Of a stretch of 64,000 nucleotides of DNA, positions 26,270 to 35,196 are shown piece after piece. The notes under the pieces were generated by a model, which saw only the letters and a list, made by a program, of their open reading frames with translations, made no database searches and was not told where the DNA came from. A program made the translations under genes and the position numbers. Within the stretch, counting starts at the first letter, position 1; every line of letters begins with the position of its first letter. The stretch is from Arcicella aurantiaca. Lineage in GTDB: Bacteria > Bacteroidota > Bacteroidia > Cytophagales > Spirosomataceae. The DNA lies in NCBI RefSeq assembly GCF_003148625.1, contig NZ_QGGO01000027.1:2907-66906 (forward strand). Reading direction: 5' to 3'.

Positions 26270-26761
26270 TTATTTTCCTGATTTTTTCTTAGCTGGAGCT
26301 ACTGCTTTTGCAGGTGCTGGAGCTGCTGCTGGAGCAGTTTTAGAAACTGTTGGAGCTGGAGCTGGTTCTGCTGCTGCTGCTGGAGCTGCTGATTTTGGAT
26401 TCACTTCTCCTTTGATTGATAATACAATTTGTGGACTTTCTGAATTACTTACAACTGTTACAGTTTTAGAGAAGTTACCCGGACGACCTTGTGAGTTGAA
26501 AGAAGCAGTAACTTTTCCTGTTTTACCTGGCATTACTGGGTCTTTTGTCCAGTCTGGCGTAGTACAACCGCATGAAGCTTGTGCGTTTGAAATTACAACT
26601 GGAGCAGTACCTGTATTTGTGAATTCAAATGTATAAGTAGCTTGTGTTCCTTCTTCAATTTTACCAAAATCATGAGATTCAGTTTTGAATTTGATAATTC
26701 CTTGAGCATTAGCGAAGGTTGCTACGAACAAAAATGCGAAAACGAAAAGTAATTTTTTCAT
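26270..26761 (-). CDS. DUF1573 protein with Ala/Pro/Lys tail
   Basis: A 163-residue secreted protein: signal peptide MKKLLFVFAFLFVATFANAQ, then a DUF1573 immunoglobulin-like domain (about 22-122) with HDFGKIEEG, TFEFTNTGTAPVVISNAQ and ASCGCTTPDW, the hallmark CGCT. The last 40 residues are an Ala/Pro-rich linker ending in KKKSGK, a likely extended, cell-wall- or DNA-attracted tail. DUF1573 proteins are abundant in Bacteroidota; their function is not established. It is monocistronic with its own terminator. Confidence 0.92.
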   Translation of the reverse strand: MKKLLFVFAFLFVATFANAQGIIKFKTESHDFGKIEEGTQATYTFEFTNTGTAPVVISNAQASCGCTTPDWTKDPVMPGKTGKVTASFNSQGRPGNFSKTVTVVSNSESPQIVLSIKGEVNPKSAAPAAAAEPAPAPTVSKTAPAAAPAPAKAVAPAKKKSGK

Positions 26762-27076
26762 GTCTAAATTTGATTTGTTGTTAAATATTTATTGATACCT
26801 TGTAATTTACTGAGAACTAAATTTTGTGCTTTTTTACACAAATGAAGTGCAATTTAATTTAAAAAAATCTTAGAATTTTAAGAGAATTGAATAAAGATTT
26901 TTCGATAAACAAAAGCGAAGAATATTCTTTTAATTCCTTGACTTATCACTCTTTAATCATCCCTTCCGATAATTCTACGAAACAAAAGTAAATGCTCTGA
27001 AAAGCTTTGCAAAATCTTTGCCAATCTTTAACAAATCATTAACAATAGATATTAAGCATATCACCCCACAGCAATG
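26762..27076. other. Intergenic region, no feature recognised
   Basis: AT-rich space upstream of the E1 promoter and of the DUF1573 gene. I find no reading frame, RNA gene or clear repeat in it. Confidence 0.4.
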
Positions 27077-27108
27077 TTTGTTGTACTAATTAATTTTTTG
27101 TATTTTTG
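27077..27108 (+). promoter_or_regulatory. Bacteroidota-type promoter of the E1 dehydrogenase gene
   Basis: TTTG at 27077-27080, 20-bp spacer, TATTTTTG at 27101-27108. The leader to the start codon is about 185 nt and is full of words such as TTTGATGTTTGAA and their complements CAAACATCGAA (27110-27290), able to fold. Confidence 0.75.
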
Positions 27109-27301
27109 AGTTGAAATTTGATGTTTGAACCACCATATATAATGGTCAAAATTCACTATCTGGAACTACGAGGTTTGATATTTGGTTGTTTTAGAATCAA
27201 ATATTATGCTCAAATAACGTAATTCCAACATCAAACATCGAATCATAAACATTGAGCATCGAAATTCAAATCTCGAACATCGAAAAACCCATACCCCAGC
27301 C

Positions 27302-29710
27302 TTGGAAAACACACTACTATCCGAAGTCCTCACATTCAGCAAAGAGTCGGTCTTGGCTGATTACCGTATTATTCGTTTGAGTCGAGAATGTAGCTTATTG
27401 GTCAGAAAAGAGGTTTTTGCAGGACGAGCGAAGTTTGGAATTTATGGCGATGGCAAAGAATTATGCCAATTAGCACTGGCTCGTGCTATGCAAGCTGGCG
27501 ATTATATTTCGGGATATTACCGTGACCAAACCATTGTAGCGGCAGTTGGTGATATGACATGGACTCAGTATTTTTCTCAATTATACGGACATCCAGACGT
27601 TGAATTTGACCCACACACAGGCGGGCGTACCATGAACAACCACCACGCTACTCGTTGGTTGGACAAAGATGGCAAATGGCTTGACCAAACTAAACTATAT
27701 AATTCAATCGGTGGAGTTTCTTCAACGGCAGGGCAAATGCCTCGTGCAGTTGGCGTTGCGTATGCGTCTAAACTTTACCGTCAACAATCTGAATTACAGA
27801 ACATTTCAGAAAATTTCACCCGTAACGGAAACGAAGTTTGTTTCTCAACTATTGGCGATGCTTCTACCTCTGAAGGTATGTTTTTGGAATGTGTTAATGC
27901 GGCAGGTGTTTTGCAAATTCCTTTAGTGATGTCGGTTTGGGACGATGGCTACGGAATTTCTGTTCCTTCTGAATACCAAACCACAAAATCTTCTATTTCA
28001 AAAGCATTGGCAGGATACCAACGCAATGAAGACGAAGCTGGTTTAGAAATATTTACAGTAAAAGCATGGGATTATGTCGGCTTAATGGAAACTTACCAAA
28101 AAGCGGCTACTTTAGCTCGTGACTTTCACATTCCTTCATTGATTCACGTTGAAGAAGTTACACAACAACAAGGACACTCTGCTTCTGGCTCGCACGAGCG
28201 TTATAAATCAGCCGAAAGACTACAATTTGAACTTGATTTTGACTGTAATTTAAAATTCCGTGAGTGGGTAATTTCTGAAGGATTTGCTACGGAAGAAGAG
28301 CTACAAGAAATTGATAAAGAAGCCGTAAAAGAAGCTCGTCGTTGCCAAAAAGCAGCTTGGCAAGCTTATGCAGATTCGGTAAAACCAGAACGTGAAGATG
28401 CTCTTTCGTTGATGTACCAAGCGGCTGCCGAAACCCAAAACGGAGCAGAAGTAAAAGCCATTGCCGAAGATTTACGCAAAGCGGTTAATCCTATTCACCA
28501 CGAAAATGTGGTAGCAGTAAGAAAAGTTTTACGAGCTTTACGTTTTGAAGAATCTCCTGCCAAACAAGGCTTACGTGAATGGTTGGCAAAAACGGCAGAA
28601 CTCAATTTTGAACGCTTTGATTCTCATCAATTTAGTATTTCTGACGAATCTCCACTGAAAGTTCAAGCCGTTGAGCCTGAATATGATGGCAATTCGCCAA
28701 GTATTGATGGGCGTGAGATTTTGAATAAAAACTTCGACCATTTATTCACAATTGACCCTCGAATTTTTATTTTAGGAGAAGACGTTGGGAAAATTGGTGA
28801 TGTAAACCAAACACTGGCAGGATTACAAGAAAAACACGGAGAACTCAGAATTACCGATACGGGAATCCGTGAAATGACCATTGTTGGACAGGGAATCGGA
28901 GCAGCAATGCGTGGGCTTCGTCCAATTATCGAAATTCAGTATTTAGATTATATCCTTTACCCATTTGCAACACTTTCCGACGATTTGGCTTGTTTGCAGT
29001 ATAGAACGGCAGGTGGACAAAAAGCTCCTTTAATTATCCGTACTCGTGGACACCGTTTGGAAGGTATTTGGCACTCAGGTTCTCCGATGTCGGTATTATT
29101 AGGTGGTTTGAGAGGCGTACACCTTTGCGTACCTCGCAACATGACCCAAGCGGCAGGAATGTACAATACCCTTCTCAATTCAGACGACCCCGCCATTGTT
29201 ATTGAGTGCTTGAATGGCTATCGTTTGAAAGAAAAATTACCAAATAACCTCCACGATATGCGTGTGCCTTTGGGTGTACCTGAGGTTATCAGAGAAGGAC
29301 GTGACATTACGATTGTGACTTACGGTTCTATGTGTAGAATTGTAATGGAAGCAGCTCGTCAATTAGAAGAAATGGATATTTCGGTAGAAGTGATTGACGT
29401 TCAAACACTTTTACCTTTTGATGTTTCGCACAAAATTGTGGAATCTATCAAAAAGACCAACCGTGTGATTTTTGCCGATGAAGATATGCCAGGCGGTGGG
29501 TCGGCATATATGATGCAACACGTTTTGGACGAGCAAAATGCGTATCGTTATTTAGACTCGAAACCCGTTTGTTTGGCGGCTGTTCCGCACCGACCAGCTT
29601 ATAGTTCAGACGGTGATTACTTCTCGAAACCAAACGCAGAAAACGTTTTTGATGCAGCCTACGCCATGATGAGCGAATTTAATCCTCAGCGTTTCCCGAA
29701 GATATATTAA
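27302..29710 (+). CDS. Fused E1 alpha/beta subunits of a branched-chain-type 2-oxoacid dehydrogenase
   Basis: An 802-residue thiamine-pyrophosphate enzyme. Residues 1 to about 370 are the alpha part, with IGDASTSEGMFLECVNAAG as the TPP/Mg motif and phosphorylation-loop-like GHSASGSHERY. The beta part is about 460-802: GREILNKNFDHLF, ILGEDVGKIGD, ITDTGIREMTIVGQGIGAAM and the C-terminal transketolase domain DVQTLLPFDV. It decarboxylates 2-oxo acids, probably branched-chain, and passes the acyl group to E2 lipoyl groups. Fusion of the two subunits is normal in this phylum. The start is TTG (MENTLLSEVL); it fits the family and no ATG is better. E2/E3 genes are not in the window. Confidence 0.92.
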   Translation: MENTLLSEVLTFSKESVLADYRIIRLSRECSLLVRKEVFAGRAKFGIYGDGKELCQLALARAMQAGDYISGYYRDQTIVAAVGDMTWTQYFSQLYGHPDVEFDPHTGGRTMNNHHATRWLDKDGKWLDQTKLYNSIGGVSSTAGQMPRAVGVAYASKLYRQQSELQNISENFTRNGNEVCFSTIGDASTSEGMFLECVNAAGVLQIPLVMSVWDDGYGISVPSEYQTTKSSISKALAGYQRNEDEAGLEIFTVKAWDYVGLMETYQKAATLARDFHIPSLIHVEEVTQQQGHSASGSHERYKSAERLQFELDFDCNLKFREWVISEGFATEEELQEIDKEAVKEARRCQKAAWQAYADSVKPEREDALSLMYQAAAETQNGAEVKAIAEDLRKAVNPIHHENVVAVRKVLRALRFEESPAKQGLREWLAKTAELNFERFDSHQFSISDESPLKVQAVEPEYDGNSPSIDGREILNKNFDHLFTIDPRIFILGEDVGKIGDVNQTLAGLQEKHGELRITDTGIREMTIVGQGIGAAMRGLRPIIEIQYLDYILYPFATLSDDLACLQYRTAGGQKAPLIIRTRGHRLEGIWHSGSPMSVLLGGLRGVHLCVPRNMTQAAGMYNTLLNSDDPAIVIECLNGYRLKEKLPNNLHDMRVPLGVPEVIREGRDITIVTYGSMCRIVMEAARQLEEMDISVEVIDVQTLLPFDVSHKIVESIKKTNRVIFADEDMPGGGSAYMMQHVLDEQNAYRYLDSKPVCLAAVPHRPAYSSDGDYFSKPNAENVFDAAYAMMSEFNPQRFPKIY

Positions 29711-29727
29711 AAGTAACACAGATTAAC

Positions 29728-29824
29728 GTAACACAGACTTCAGTCTGTAAGTCAAGTTAACACCTCAATAGTTTTAACAGTCCCCTGTGACTATTGTAAA
29801 CTTACAGACTAAAGTCTGTGTTAC
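29728..29824. repeat. 97-nt inverted repeat with 25-bp arms
   Basis: The 25-nt arm at 29728-29752 (GTAACACAGACTTCAGTCTG...) is complementary to 29800-29824 with a single mismatch. Inside are CAATAGT/ACTATTG and ACAG/CTGT stems. Each arm is itself partly palindromic (ACAGACTT.AGTCTGT). It follows the E1 gene and may end its transcript. Confidence 0.85.
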
Positions 29825-29839
29825 ACATATTCCACACAA

Positions 29840-29920
29840 ATGAAAAAAATCTACGCAATTATTACCTTCTGCCTATTTTGTGGCTACTCTTTATTTTCGC
29901 AAATACTACTGTTGTGTTAA
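29840..29920 (+). pseudogene. Truncated 5' end of a secreted-protein gene (signal peptide only)
   Basis: A 26-codon frame begins with a good signal peptide, MKKIYAIITFCLFCGYSLFS, then runs into four unrelated codons and a stop exactly where the methyltransferase gene ends on the other strand. The 3' part of a gene on the same strand, a T9SS tail, lies at 32582-32701 on the far side of the restriction cassette. I read both as the ends of one former T9SS-secreted protein gene whose middle was replaced. Confidence 0.65.
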
Positions 29921-30501
29921 TGAAACAATTCCAATTTTTTACGGTCTGAACCAATCTTTTCATCTATTAAATTTGAAATATCTACTACTGCTCCATATTC
30001 TATAAATGTCTCATAAAACTTGTAATAATTATCTCCCCAATAAATCATAGCACAAGCCATTGGAGCACCTTTTCCTATATCTTGACCATTTTCTAAAAAT
30101 TTTAGTCTTGTGTCATATAAAAAACAAATGGCTCTGGCTTTTGTAAAAACAAACCTCTTCCAGTGTGAAGTATTAGCTGCAATTGGAATTAATGCCAATA
30201 CTTGTGAACCAAATTCAGTATTTGCATGGGCACATTTTGCCAACCAGTTTTTGATAGTAGTACCTCTTTCTTTATCTATTCCGTAAGGAGGATTTACAAA
30301 AATCGTTGGATAATTCCATGATTCTTTCAGTCCGTCATGTTCTGGCAGTCTATATTCTGTTTCAGCATTAACAACAGAATACTCGTTTGAGCAAGGGTCG
30401 AGGTCAATACTACCACCGTAAAAGTCTTTTACAGCTTTAACGTACTTGTGTGGTGTACCCCAACTTTGACTTAATGTAATTATACTTCTACCTGCACTCA
30501 T
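29917..30501 (-). CDS. Phage-type DNA N6-adenine methyltransferase
   Basis: A 194-residue protein resembling the phage Dam family: WGTPHKYVKAVKDFYG, then DLDPCSNEYSVVNA, and the catalytic IFVNPPYG (DPPY-type motif, about residue 70), then ALIPIAANTSHWKRF. It would methylate adenine N6 using S-adenosylmethionine. It is the last gene of a three-gene minus-strand cassette; its ATG overlaps the stop of the upstream nuclease-like gene by one base (TAATG), indicating coupled translation. It probably protects host DNA from the nearby nuclease(s). The target sequence is unknown. Confidence 0.82.
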   Translation of the reverse strand: MSAGRSIITLSQSWGTPHKYVKAVKDFYGGSIDLDPCSNEYSVVNAETEYRLPEHDGLKESWNYPTIFVNPPYGIDKERGTTIKNWLAKCAHANTEFGSQVLALIPIAANTSHWKRFVFTKARAICFLYDTRLKFLENGQDIGKGAPMACAMIYWGDNYYKFYETFIEYGAVVDISNLIDEKIGSDRKKLELFH

Positions 30502-31667
30502 TATAAAATTGTTTTCCAGTTTTTGTTTTTTAACTCTTCTAATTCATTGTTCAAATCTATCAAACTCTTTTTACTTGGAGAAATGACATTAAACCAACTT
30601 TCAACCGTTTTCAGGTTATCCTTAAAATATTTCAGTAGAATTCGGTCAGCTTCAATATTCATCTGAACTTTTGTAAACTGATTCTTCTTTTTATCTTCTT
30701 TGTAACTTGATAAAAATGTATCTCTAAGAAATTGGAATTCTGGAATTGGGTTCAACAATAATTTATCAATAAAATCTGATAATCCTTGGTCTGTTAAAAA
30801 CAATAACCAGTCGTAAGATTGAGCTAAAACCATCAACTCTTTTTGAAAATGCTCTTCGCTAAAACTTAACTCTCCATCTGACGTTTTCTTAATCCAATTT
30901 CCATGATTACTAACAATGCCAATCGTTAAAATGAATCTGCGGAGTAATTCTTTATCAGAAGAGAAAATAATCTCTTCCATCAATTTCACATAAGGTTTGA
31001 TTATATAAGAACCATCACTTTTGTAGATAATACCTTGCATTTCACCTACATCACAACGAATTTTTTGTAGGGAAGATGCCATTCTTGCAACATAAGCACC
31101 CTGTTTTGCTTTTTCAATTGTCTGCGGACCTTTGGTCATACCTTCTTCAACGCCAACTCGCTTACATTCAAACATGGCATAAGGTTTTCTATTTTGCTCG
31201 TAAATATGAAGTTCTAAATTTCTACCTTCATCTGATTTAATACTGCATAAGAGAAAGGAGTTTTCAGATGTAGCAATCGTACAGGCGTTACGAAGAATGT
31301 TATTACTCAAAAGTTGATTATTCTTACGCTCAAAACCTGTCAAATCAAAACCTGTCGCTTGAAGTGCCTTTAAAATTATGTTGGAGGTTATAGATTTTTC
31401 AGATTTATCTATCGTTAGAAAAGAACTACGCACAATTGGATGAAGCGAATATTCTACATTATGTGTAATGTCTGGATTACCGTATTCAGCAAGTCCACGC
31501 TCAATAGAAATTTGATTATTCAGTCCCCAAGTTTTGAGTAAATAGTAGGTGATGATTTCAACTAATGTCCCCAATGCTCTTCCAGAAGCCTTTTTGGGGT
31601 CTTTGGTATGTTTAAATACTTCTTCCGCTAAAACTTTTTGTAATTTATCTACTGATTCGTAAGCCAT
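30501..31667 (-). CDS. Putative PD-(D/E)xK restriction endonuclease
   Basis: A 388-residue protein from the ATG at 31667 (MAYESVDKLQKVLAEEV); an upstream in-frame start adds 29 Lys/Asn-rich residues and is unlikely. I see a possible PD-(D/E)xK site: ALGTLVEIITYY (Glu), YGNPDITHN (Asp near 66) and FECKR (Glu-x-Lys near 165). The C-terminal half is helical and not recognised. It is translationally coupled to the methyltransferase downstream and 90 bp after the TdeIII-like gene. The restriction role rests on these residues and the neighbours; no specific family is assigned. Confidence 0.6.
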   Translation of the reverse strand: MAYESVDKLQKVLAEEVFKHTKDPKKASGRALGTLVEIITYYLLKTWGLNNQISIERGLAEYGNPDITHNVEYSLHPIVRSSFLTIDKSEKSITSNIILKALQATGFDLTGFERKNNQLLSNNILRNACTIATSENSFLLCSIKSDEGRNLELHIYEQNRKPYAMFECKRVGVEEGMTKGPQTIEKAKQGAYVARMASSLQKIRCDVGEMQGIIYKSDGSYIIKPYVKLMEEIIFSSDKELLRRFILTIGIVSNHGNWIKKTSDGELSFSEEHFQKELMVLAQSYDWLLFLTDQGLSDFIDKLLLNPIPEFQFLRDTFLSSYKEDKKKNQFTKVQMNIEADRILLKYFKDNLKTVESWFNVISPSKKSLIDLNNELEELKNKNWKTIL

Positions 31668-31756
31668 ATTTTTCTTTTTGGTAAAGGTAGTTTTTTTAGT
31701 TGGAAAGACATTTTTGATTATAAGATTTTTATTGACATTTTCAGAATTTAACAATA

Positions 31757-32536
31757 TTATACATACAAATATTCTTCAAAAATTCGTTTCTTAAACTCTT
31801 CTCCAAAAAGATTTATCTCATTAGTTATTTCGCTATAAATCCCTTCTCCACCAATCAAACTCCAAAAATCATCCCCAATCAAAACTATACTATCTTCTTG
31901 AATATCAAACCATTTCGTTAGAATAATTTCATCTATATTATACGGCAGAGCATAAAAAACAAAATCCACTTGCGGTGGATTCATGGCTAATAATTTAAAC
32001 ATTTTCTCTTTACTCGCCCTGATTTGAAAATTGTCGGATGGCATTTTATCCAACTCAAAAGCATATTTAGTATTTGTCATTTCATTATGAATAAAAATAT
32101 CACAAGTTACGCTTACAGGAATAGGCTCACCACCGCCTTGTCTTATATATTCAAGTTCTGTTTTCCAATCTGGTTTTGCTTTATCTTTTCCTTTAATACT
32201 GTGTTCTAATCTATTCAAAACCTCTTGAATTCTTCTCAAACTTTCAGTTCCAACAGTTCCATCAACGGTATGTCCCATTGAGCAATTTCCATGTGCTTCA
32301 ATGGCTACAACTTGAGCTAATTTTTCCCATACACCACCAAAAGGAGTTACAAAACGTCTTTCAAAATGTGAGCCTTTAAAGATTTCATCTGGAACTAAGG
32401 CGGCGTAAAGTGGTTTACTTGCATGATGCTTTTCTTTGACAAATGGGTCGTTTACCAAAACGTTTTCCATTACTCTATCCATCATTTTTGATACTACTTC
32501 TTTGATAGCTAATGCCACTCGCTCTTGTTTATTCAT
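31757..32536 (-). CDS. TdeIII-like type II restriction endonuclease (putative)
   Basis: A 259-residue protein from the ATG at 32536 (MNKQERVALAIKEVVSKMM). The block LVPDEIFKGSHFERRFVTPF with GGVWEKLAQVVA matches my memory of the TdeIII family, whose founder cuts GGNCC; I cannot verify this here. VSVTCDIFIHNEMTNTKYAFELDK supplies a D...ExD-type acidic pair, a possible nuclease centre. It is the first gene of the cassette. Oddly, enzymes of that specificity are usually paired with cytosine-C5 methylases, but the only methylase here is an adenine enzyme. Confidence 0.6.
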   Translation of the reverse strand: MNKQERVALAIKEVVSKMMDRVMENVLVNDPFVKEKHHASKPLYAALVPDEIFKGSHFERRFVTPFGGVWEKLAQVVAIEAHGNCSMGHTVDGTVGTESLRRIQEVLNRLEHSIKGKDKAKPDWKTELEYIRQGGGEPIPVSVTCDIFIHNEMTNTKYAFELDKMPSDNFQIRASKEKMFKLLAMNPPQVDFVFYALPYNIDEIILTKWFDIQEDSIVLIGDDFWSLIGGEGIYSEITNEINLFGEEFKKRIFEEYLYV

Positions 32537-32581
32537 AGGGTTGATTTTGTTGAGACTTAAAGTTAAGCAAAAGATTGATGA

Positions 32582-32701
32582 TGCCCAAGTATGCAGTCGC
32601 ATGAGGCAATAATTGACTTTTCAACTTTGAAAGCAGGAACGTATTTCTTGAAACTCCAAGCAGGTGAAAAATCAGTAACTCGGAAAGTGGTGAAGTTTTA
32701 A
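32582..32701 (+). pseudogene. 3' remnant of a T9SS-secreted protein gene (sorting tail)
   Basis: In one frame, ending at TAA 32699-32701, the plus strand reads EAIIDFSTLKAGTYFLKLQ followed by AGEKSVTRKVVKF. This is a near-perfect C-terminal end of a T9SS type A sorting domain. It has no start codon context or upstream domain because the sequence before it belongs to the restriction cassette. It pairs logically with the orphan signal peptide at 29840. Confidence 0.75.
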
Positions 32702-32711
32702 GTGTAGTGAT

Positions 32712-32886
32712 TAGTTATTGGGAAATGGGAAAATGGGAAAACTGGAAAATGGGAAAATGGGAAAACTGGAATTTCTCCTCTAAATTCTGGACTCATTTTT
32801 TGAAGACACATTTAAAACAATTAGGGGTTAGATTTTAGTAGCGTTCAAACAACTAAAACCTAACCCCTGATAACTAACCCCCCCCC
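32712..32886. repeat. Word repeats (GGGAAAATGGGAAAACTGG and TTAGGGGTTAG/CCTAACCCC)
   Basis: A tandem of GGGAAAATG/GGGAAAACTG words (about 32722-32770), then TTAGGGGTTAGATTTTAG and its complement CTAAAACCTAACCCCTG (32820-32877). It ends in a run of ten C that touches the dsbD stop codon. Confidence 0.75.
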
Positions 32887-35022
32887 CTACTTCCCTTCAA
32901 ATTTCGCCTTCCCTGCATCTAAAAATTCAATAAATTTCTTAATATCTTGGTCAAAAGCTCTTGGTTTTACTAATGGTTTAGCATCTTCATTCGGATTCAC
33001 CAAGCAGTAATATGGCTGTGCATTGGCATTGAAATGCGTGATTTCAAAATCAAGGTTTTGGTCGCCAAGTGTTGTTTTTTCTAAACCATCATCTTTTGAC
33101 GTAAACCATTCACTCTTTGGCAATTCTGTTTTGTCATCTACGTACAAAGCAACCACAACATAGTCATTTTTGAGTCGCTTCAATACTTCTGGGTCAGACC
33201 AAACGCTGGCTTCCATTTTTCTACAATTCACACAACCGTGTCCTGTGAAATCAATGAAAATCGGTTTATTCACTTTCTGAGCATACGCTACGGCATCTTT
33301 ATAGTCAAAGAAACCTTGAATACCGTGTGGCAATTTCAAAAATGAACTATATTTTACCGTTTTAGGAAAATCTGGATTTGAACTTTCAGCTACTTCTCCT
33401 GAACTTCTTGTCAATACAAAATCTTGCGTTTCAGTTGGCGGTAAAAGCCCAGAAAGAGCTTTCAAAGGAGCTCCAAATAACCCTGGAATCAAGTAAACCA
33501 CAAATGAGAATACCGACAAAGCAACCACTAATCTACCAACGCTCAATTTCTCTACTTTATCATCATGTGGCATTAAGAATTTACCTAATAAATGTAAGCC
33601 CATCAAAGTAAATGTAGCAATCCAGATTGCTAAGAAGATTTCTCTGTCTAAAATTCTCCAGTGGTAAGTTTGGTCAACCGTACTGAAAAATTTAAGGGCT
33701 AAAGCTAATTCTAAGAAACCGAAAAATACTTTAATGGTATTCATCCAACCACCTGACTTCGGGATTTTCTTTAACAATGAAGGCGATAAAGCTAATAACA
33801 CAAATGGCGAAGCTAAACCCAAACCAAAGCCAAACATTCCGATAATTGGTTTTACAAATTTACCCGATGCTCCTAACCCTAACAATGTTCCCACAAATGG
33901 ACCTGTACATGAAAACGAAACCAAAGCCAAAGTAAATGCCATGAAAAAAATACCAATAAAACCACCTCTGTCCGACTGTGCATCTACATTATTGACAAAA
34001 TTTGAGGGTAATTGAATTTCAAATAAACCTAAAAATGATAAACCAAAAATGATAAAAATCGTGAAGAAAAGTAGGTTTGGAAACCAGTGCGTACTGATAA
34101 AATTGGGAGCGGCTTGCCCTAAAGTAGCTGCAATCACCGTTCCGAACAAAACATAAATTCCAATGATTGATGCTCCGTAAAGAAATGCTTTTCCAACACC
34201 ATTTTTTTGTTTGATGAAAAAACTAACCGTCATCGGAATCAACGGATATACGCAGGGAGTCAAACAAGTAGCTAAACCAACTCCCAAAGCAATCAAGAAA
34301 AAGGTTAAAATTGACTCTTCTTCTGGTTTTTCTTCGGTAGATTCTGTACTTGAAATCGTTGTAGATGAGTCTGAAACAGCAACAGGAGCAGAAACTGATT
34401 CCGCTACACTATCAGCAACATTTTCAGTTACCGCAGTGGTCGGAACAGCTTTCTCCTCCTGTTGAGTTGATTCTGTATTGGTAGCAGCCGTTTTTTCAGC
34501 TTCTGCTTTTAATTCGTCTTCAGTTTTTTTTTTTGCAGTTGCGTCTGTTGCCGCACCTGCTTTTCCTTCTAATTTGAAAGCTCCTTTTACAGGAACACAT
34601 TGCCCCGTTACATCCGAGCAAACTTGTCCATCATACGTTCCTTCAATTATTGGTTTTTCTTTTAAAATCTTAACCGATTGACGCATTTCGCCTTTTCCTT
34701 CAAAATAAGCAACATCTCCATCAAAAATATCGTCGTGTTTCTTGATTGATTTGATTGATTTTAAACCTCCAACTGCTTCAAAAGAATCATTAGTTTTTAA
34801 CTTAATTGTTGAAACTATTGGACCAACGCTCGGACTAAAATCTGAAGCATAATGATGCCAAGATTTATCCATTTTTAGCGTAAAAATAATATCAACAGTT
34901 TCTCCAACGGCAGGATTAGGTTTTGATAATGCCCAAGACCATTTGGCAGGTGTAACTTTCTGAGCATTGACGCTCACAGCAAGCGTTAAAAGAAGAATGA
35001 AACTAAAAAATATCTTTTTCAT
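32887..35022 (-). CDS. dsbD: Thiol:disulfide interchange protein DsbD-like
   Basis: A 711-residue transporter of reducing power across the inner membrane. Signal peptide 1-20; N-terminal beta domain (about 25-155) with Cys pair CSDVTGQC; a low-complexity Thr/Glu/Ala/Val linker (about 160-235); eight-span CcdA-like core starting with LATCLTPCVYPLIPM and including SCTGPF; C-terminal thioredoxin domain with FIDFTGHGCVNCRKME. All three redox Cys pairs are visible. It would keep periplasmic thiols reduced, which fits the nearby peroxiredoxin-like and MsrA genes. The linker is encoded across an 11-base A homopolymer. Confidence 0.92.
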   Translation of the reverse strand: MKKIFFSFILLLTLAVSVNAQKVTPAKWSWALSKPNPAVGETVDIIFTLKMDKSWHHYASDFSPSVGPIVSTIKLKTNDSFEAVGGLKSIKSIKKHDDIFDGDVAYFEGKGEMRQSVKILKEKPIIEGTYDGQVCSDVTGQCVPVKGAFKLEGKAGAATDATAKKKTEDELKAEAEKTAATNTESTQQEEKAVPTTAVTENVADSVAESVSAPVAVSDSSTTISSTESTEEKPEEESILTFFLIALGVGLATCLTPCVYPLIPMTVSFFIKQKNGVGKAFLYGASIIGIYVLFGTVIAATLGQAAPNFISTHWFPNLLFFTIFIIFGLSFLGLFEIQLPSNFVNNVDAQSDRGGFIGIFFMAFTLALVSFSCTGPFVGTLLGLGASGKFVKPIIGMFGFGLGLASPFVLLALSPSLLKKIPKSGGWMNTIKVFFGFLELALALKFFSTVDQTYHWRILDREIFLAIWIATFTLMGLHLLGKFLMPHDDKVEKLSVGRLVVALSVFSFVVYLIPGLFGAPLKALSGLLPPTETQDFVLTRSSGEVAESSNPDFPKTVKYSSFLKLPHGIQGFFDYKDAVAYAQKVNKPIFIDFTGHGCVNCRKMEASVWSDPEVLKRLKNDYVVVALYVDDKTELPKSEWFTSKDDGLEKTTLGDQNLDFEITHFNANAQPYYCLVNPNEDAKPLVKPRAFDQDIKKFIEFLDAGKAKFEGK

Positions 35023-35196
35023 TTGAAGATGGGTTGTAAGGAAATAATCAATGGTTAGTTAGATTTCCGTAATTGTAAACGTAAAACGCTAATAATTAAG
35101 TATTGATTGCAAATTTAATAATATGTTACTGCATTTAAAAGGTTTGCAAAATAAGTAGCCCTATTTTGCAAACATCTGACCTATATTTAACTTTTA

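Noticed and set aside
29840-32701. Transposition as the source of the restriction cassette
   Set aside because: No transposase or integrase is present and no terminal inverted or target-site repeats are visible at the junctions.
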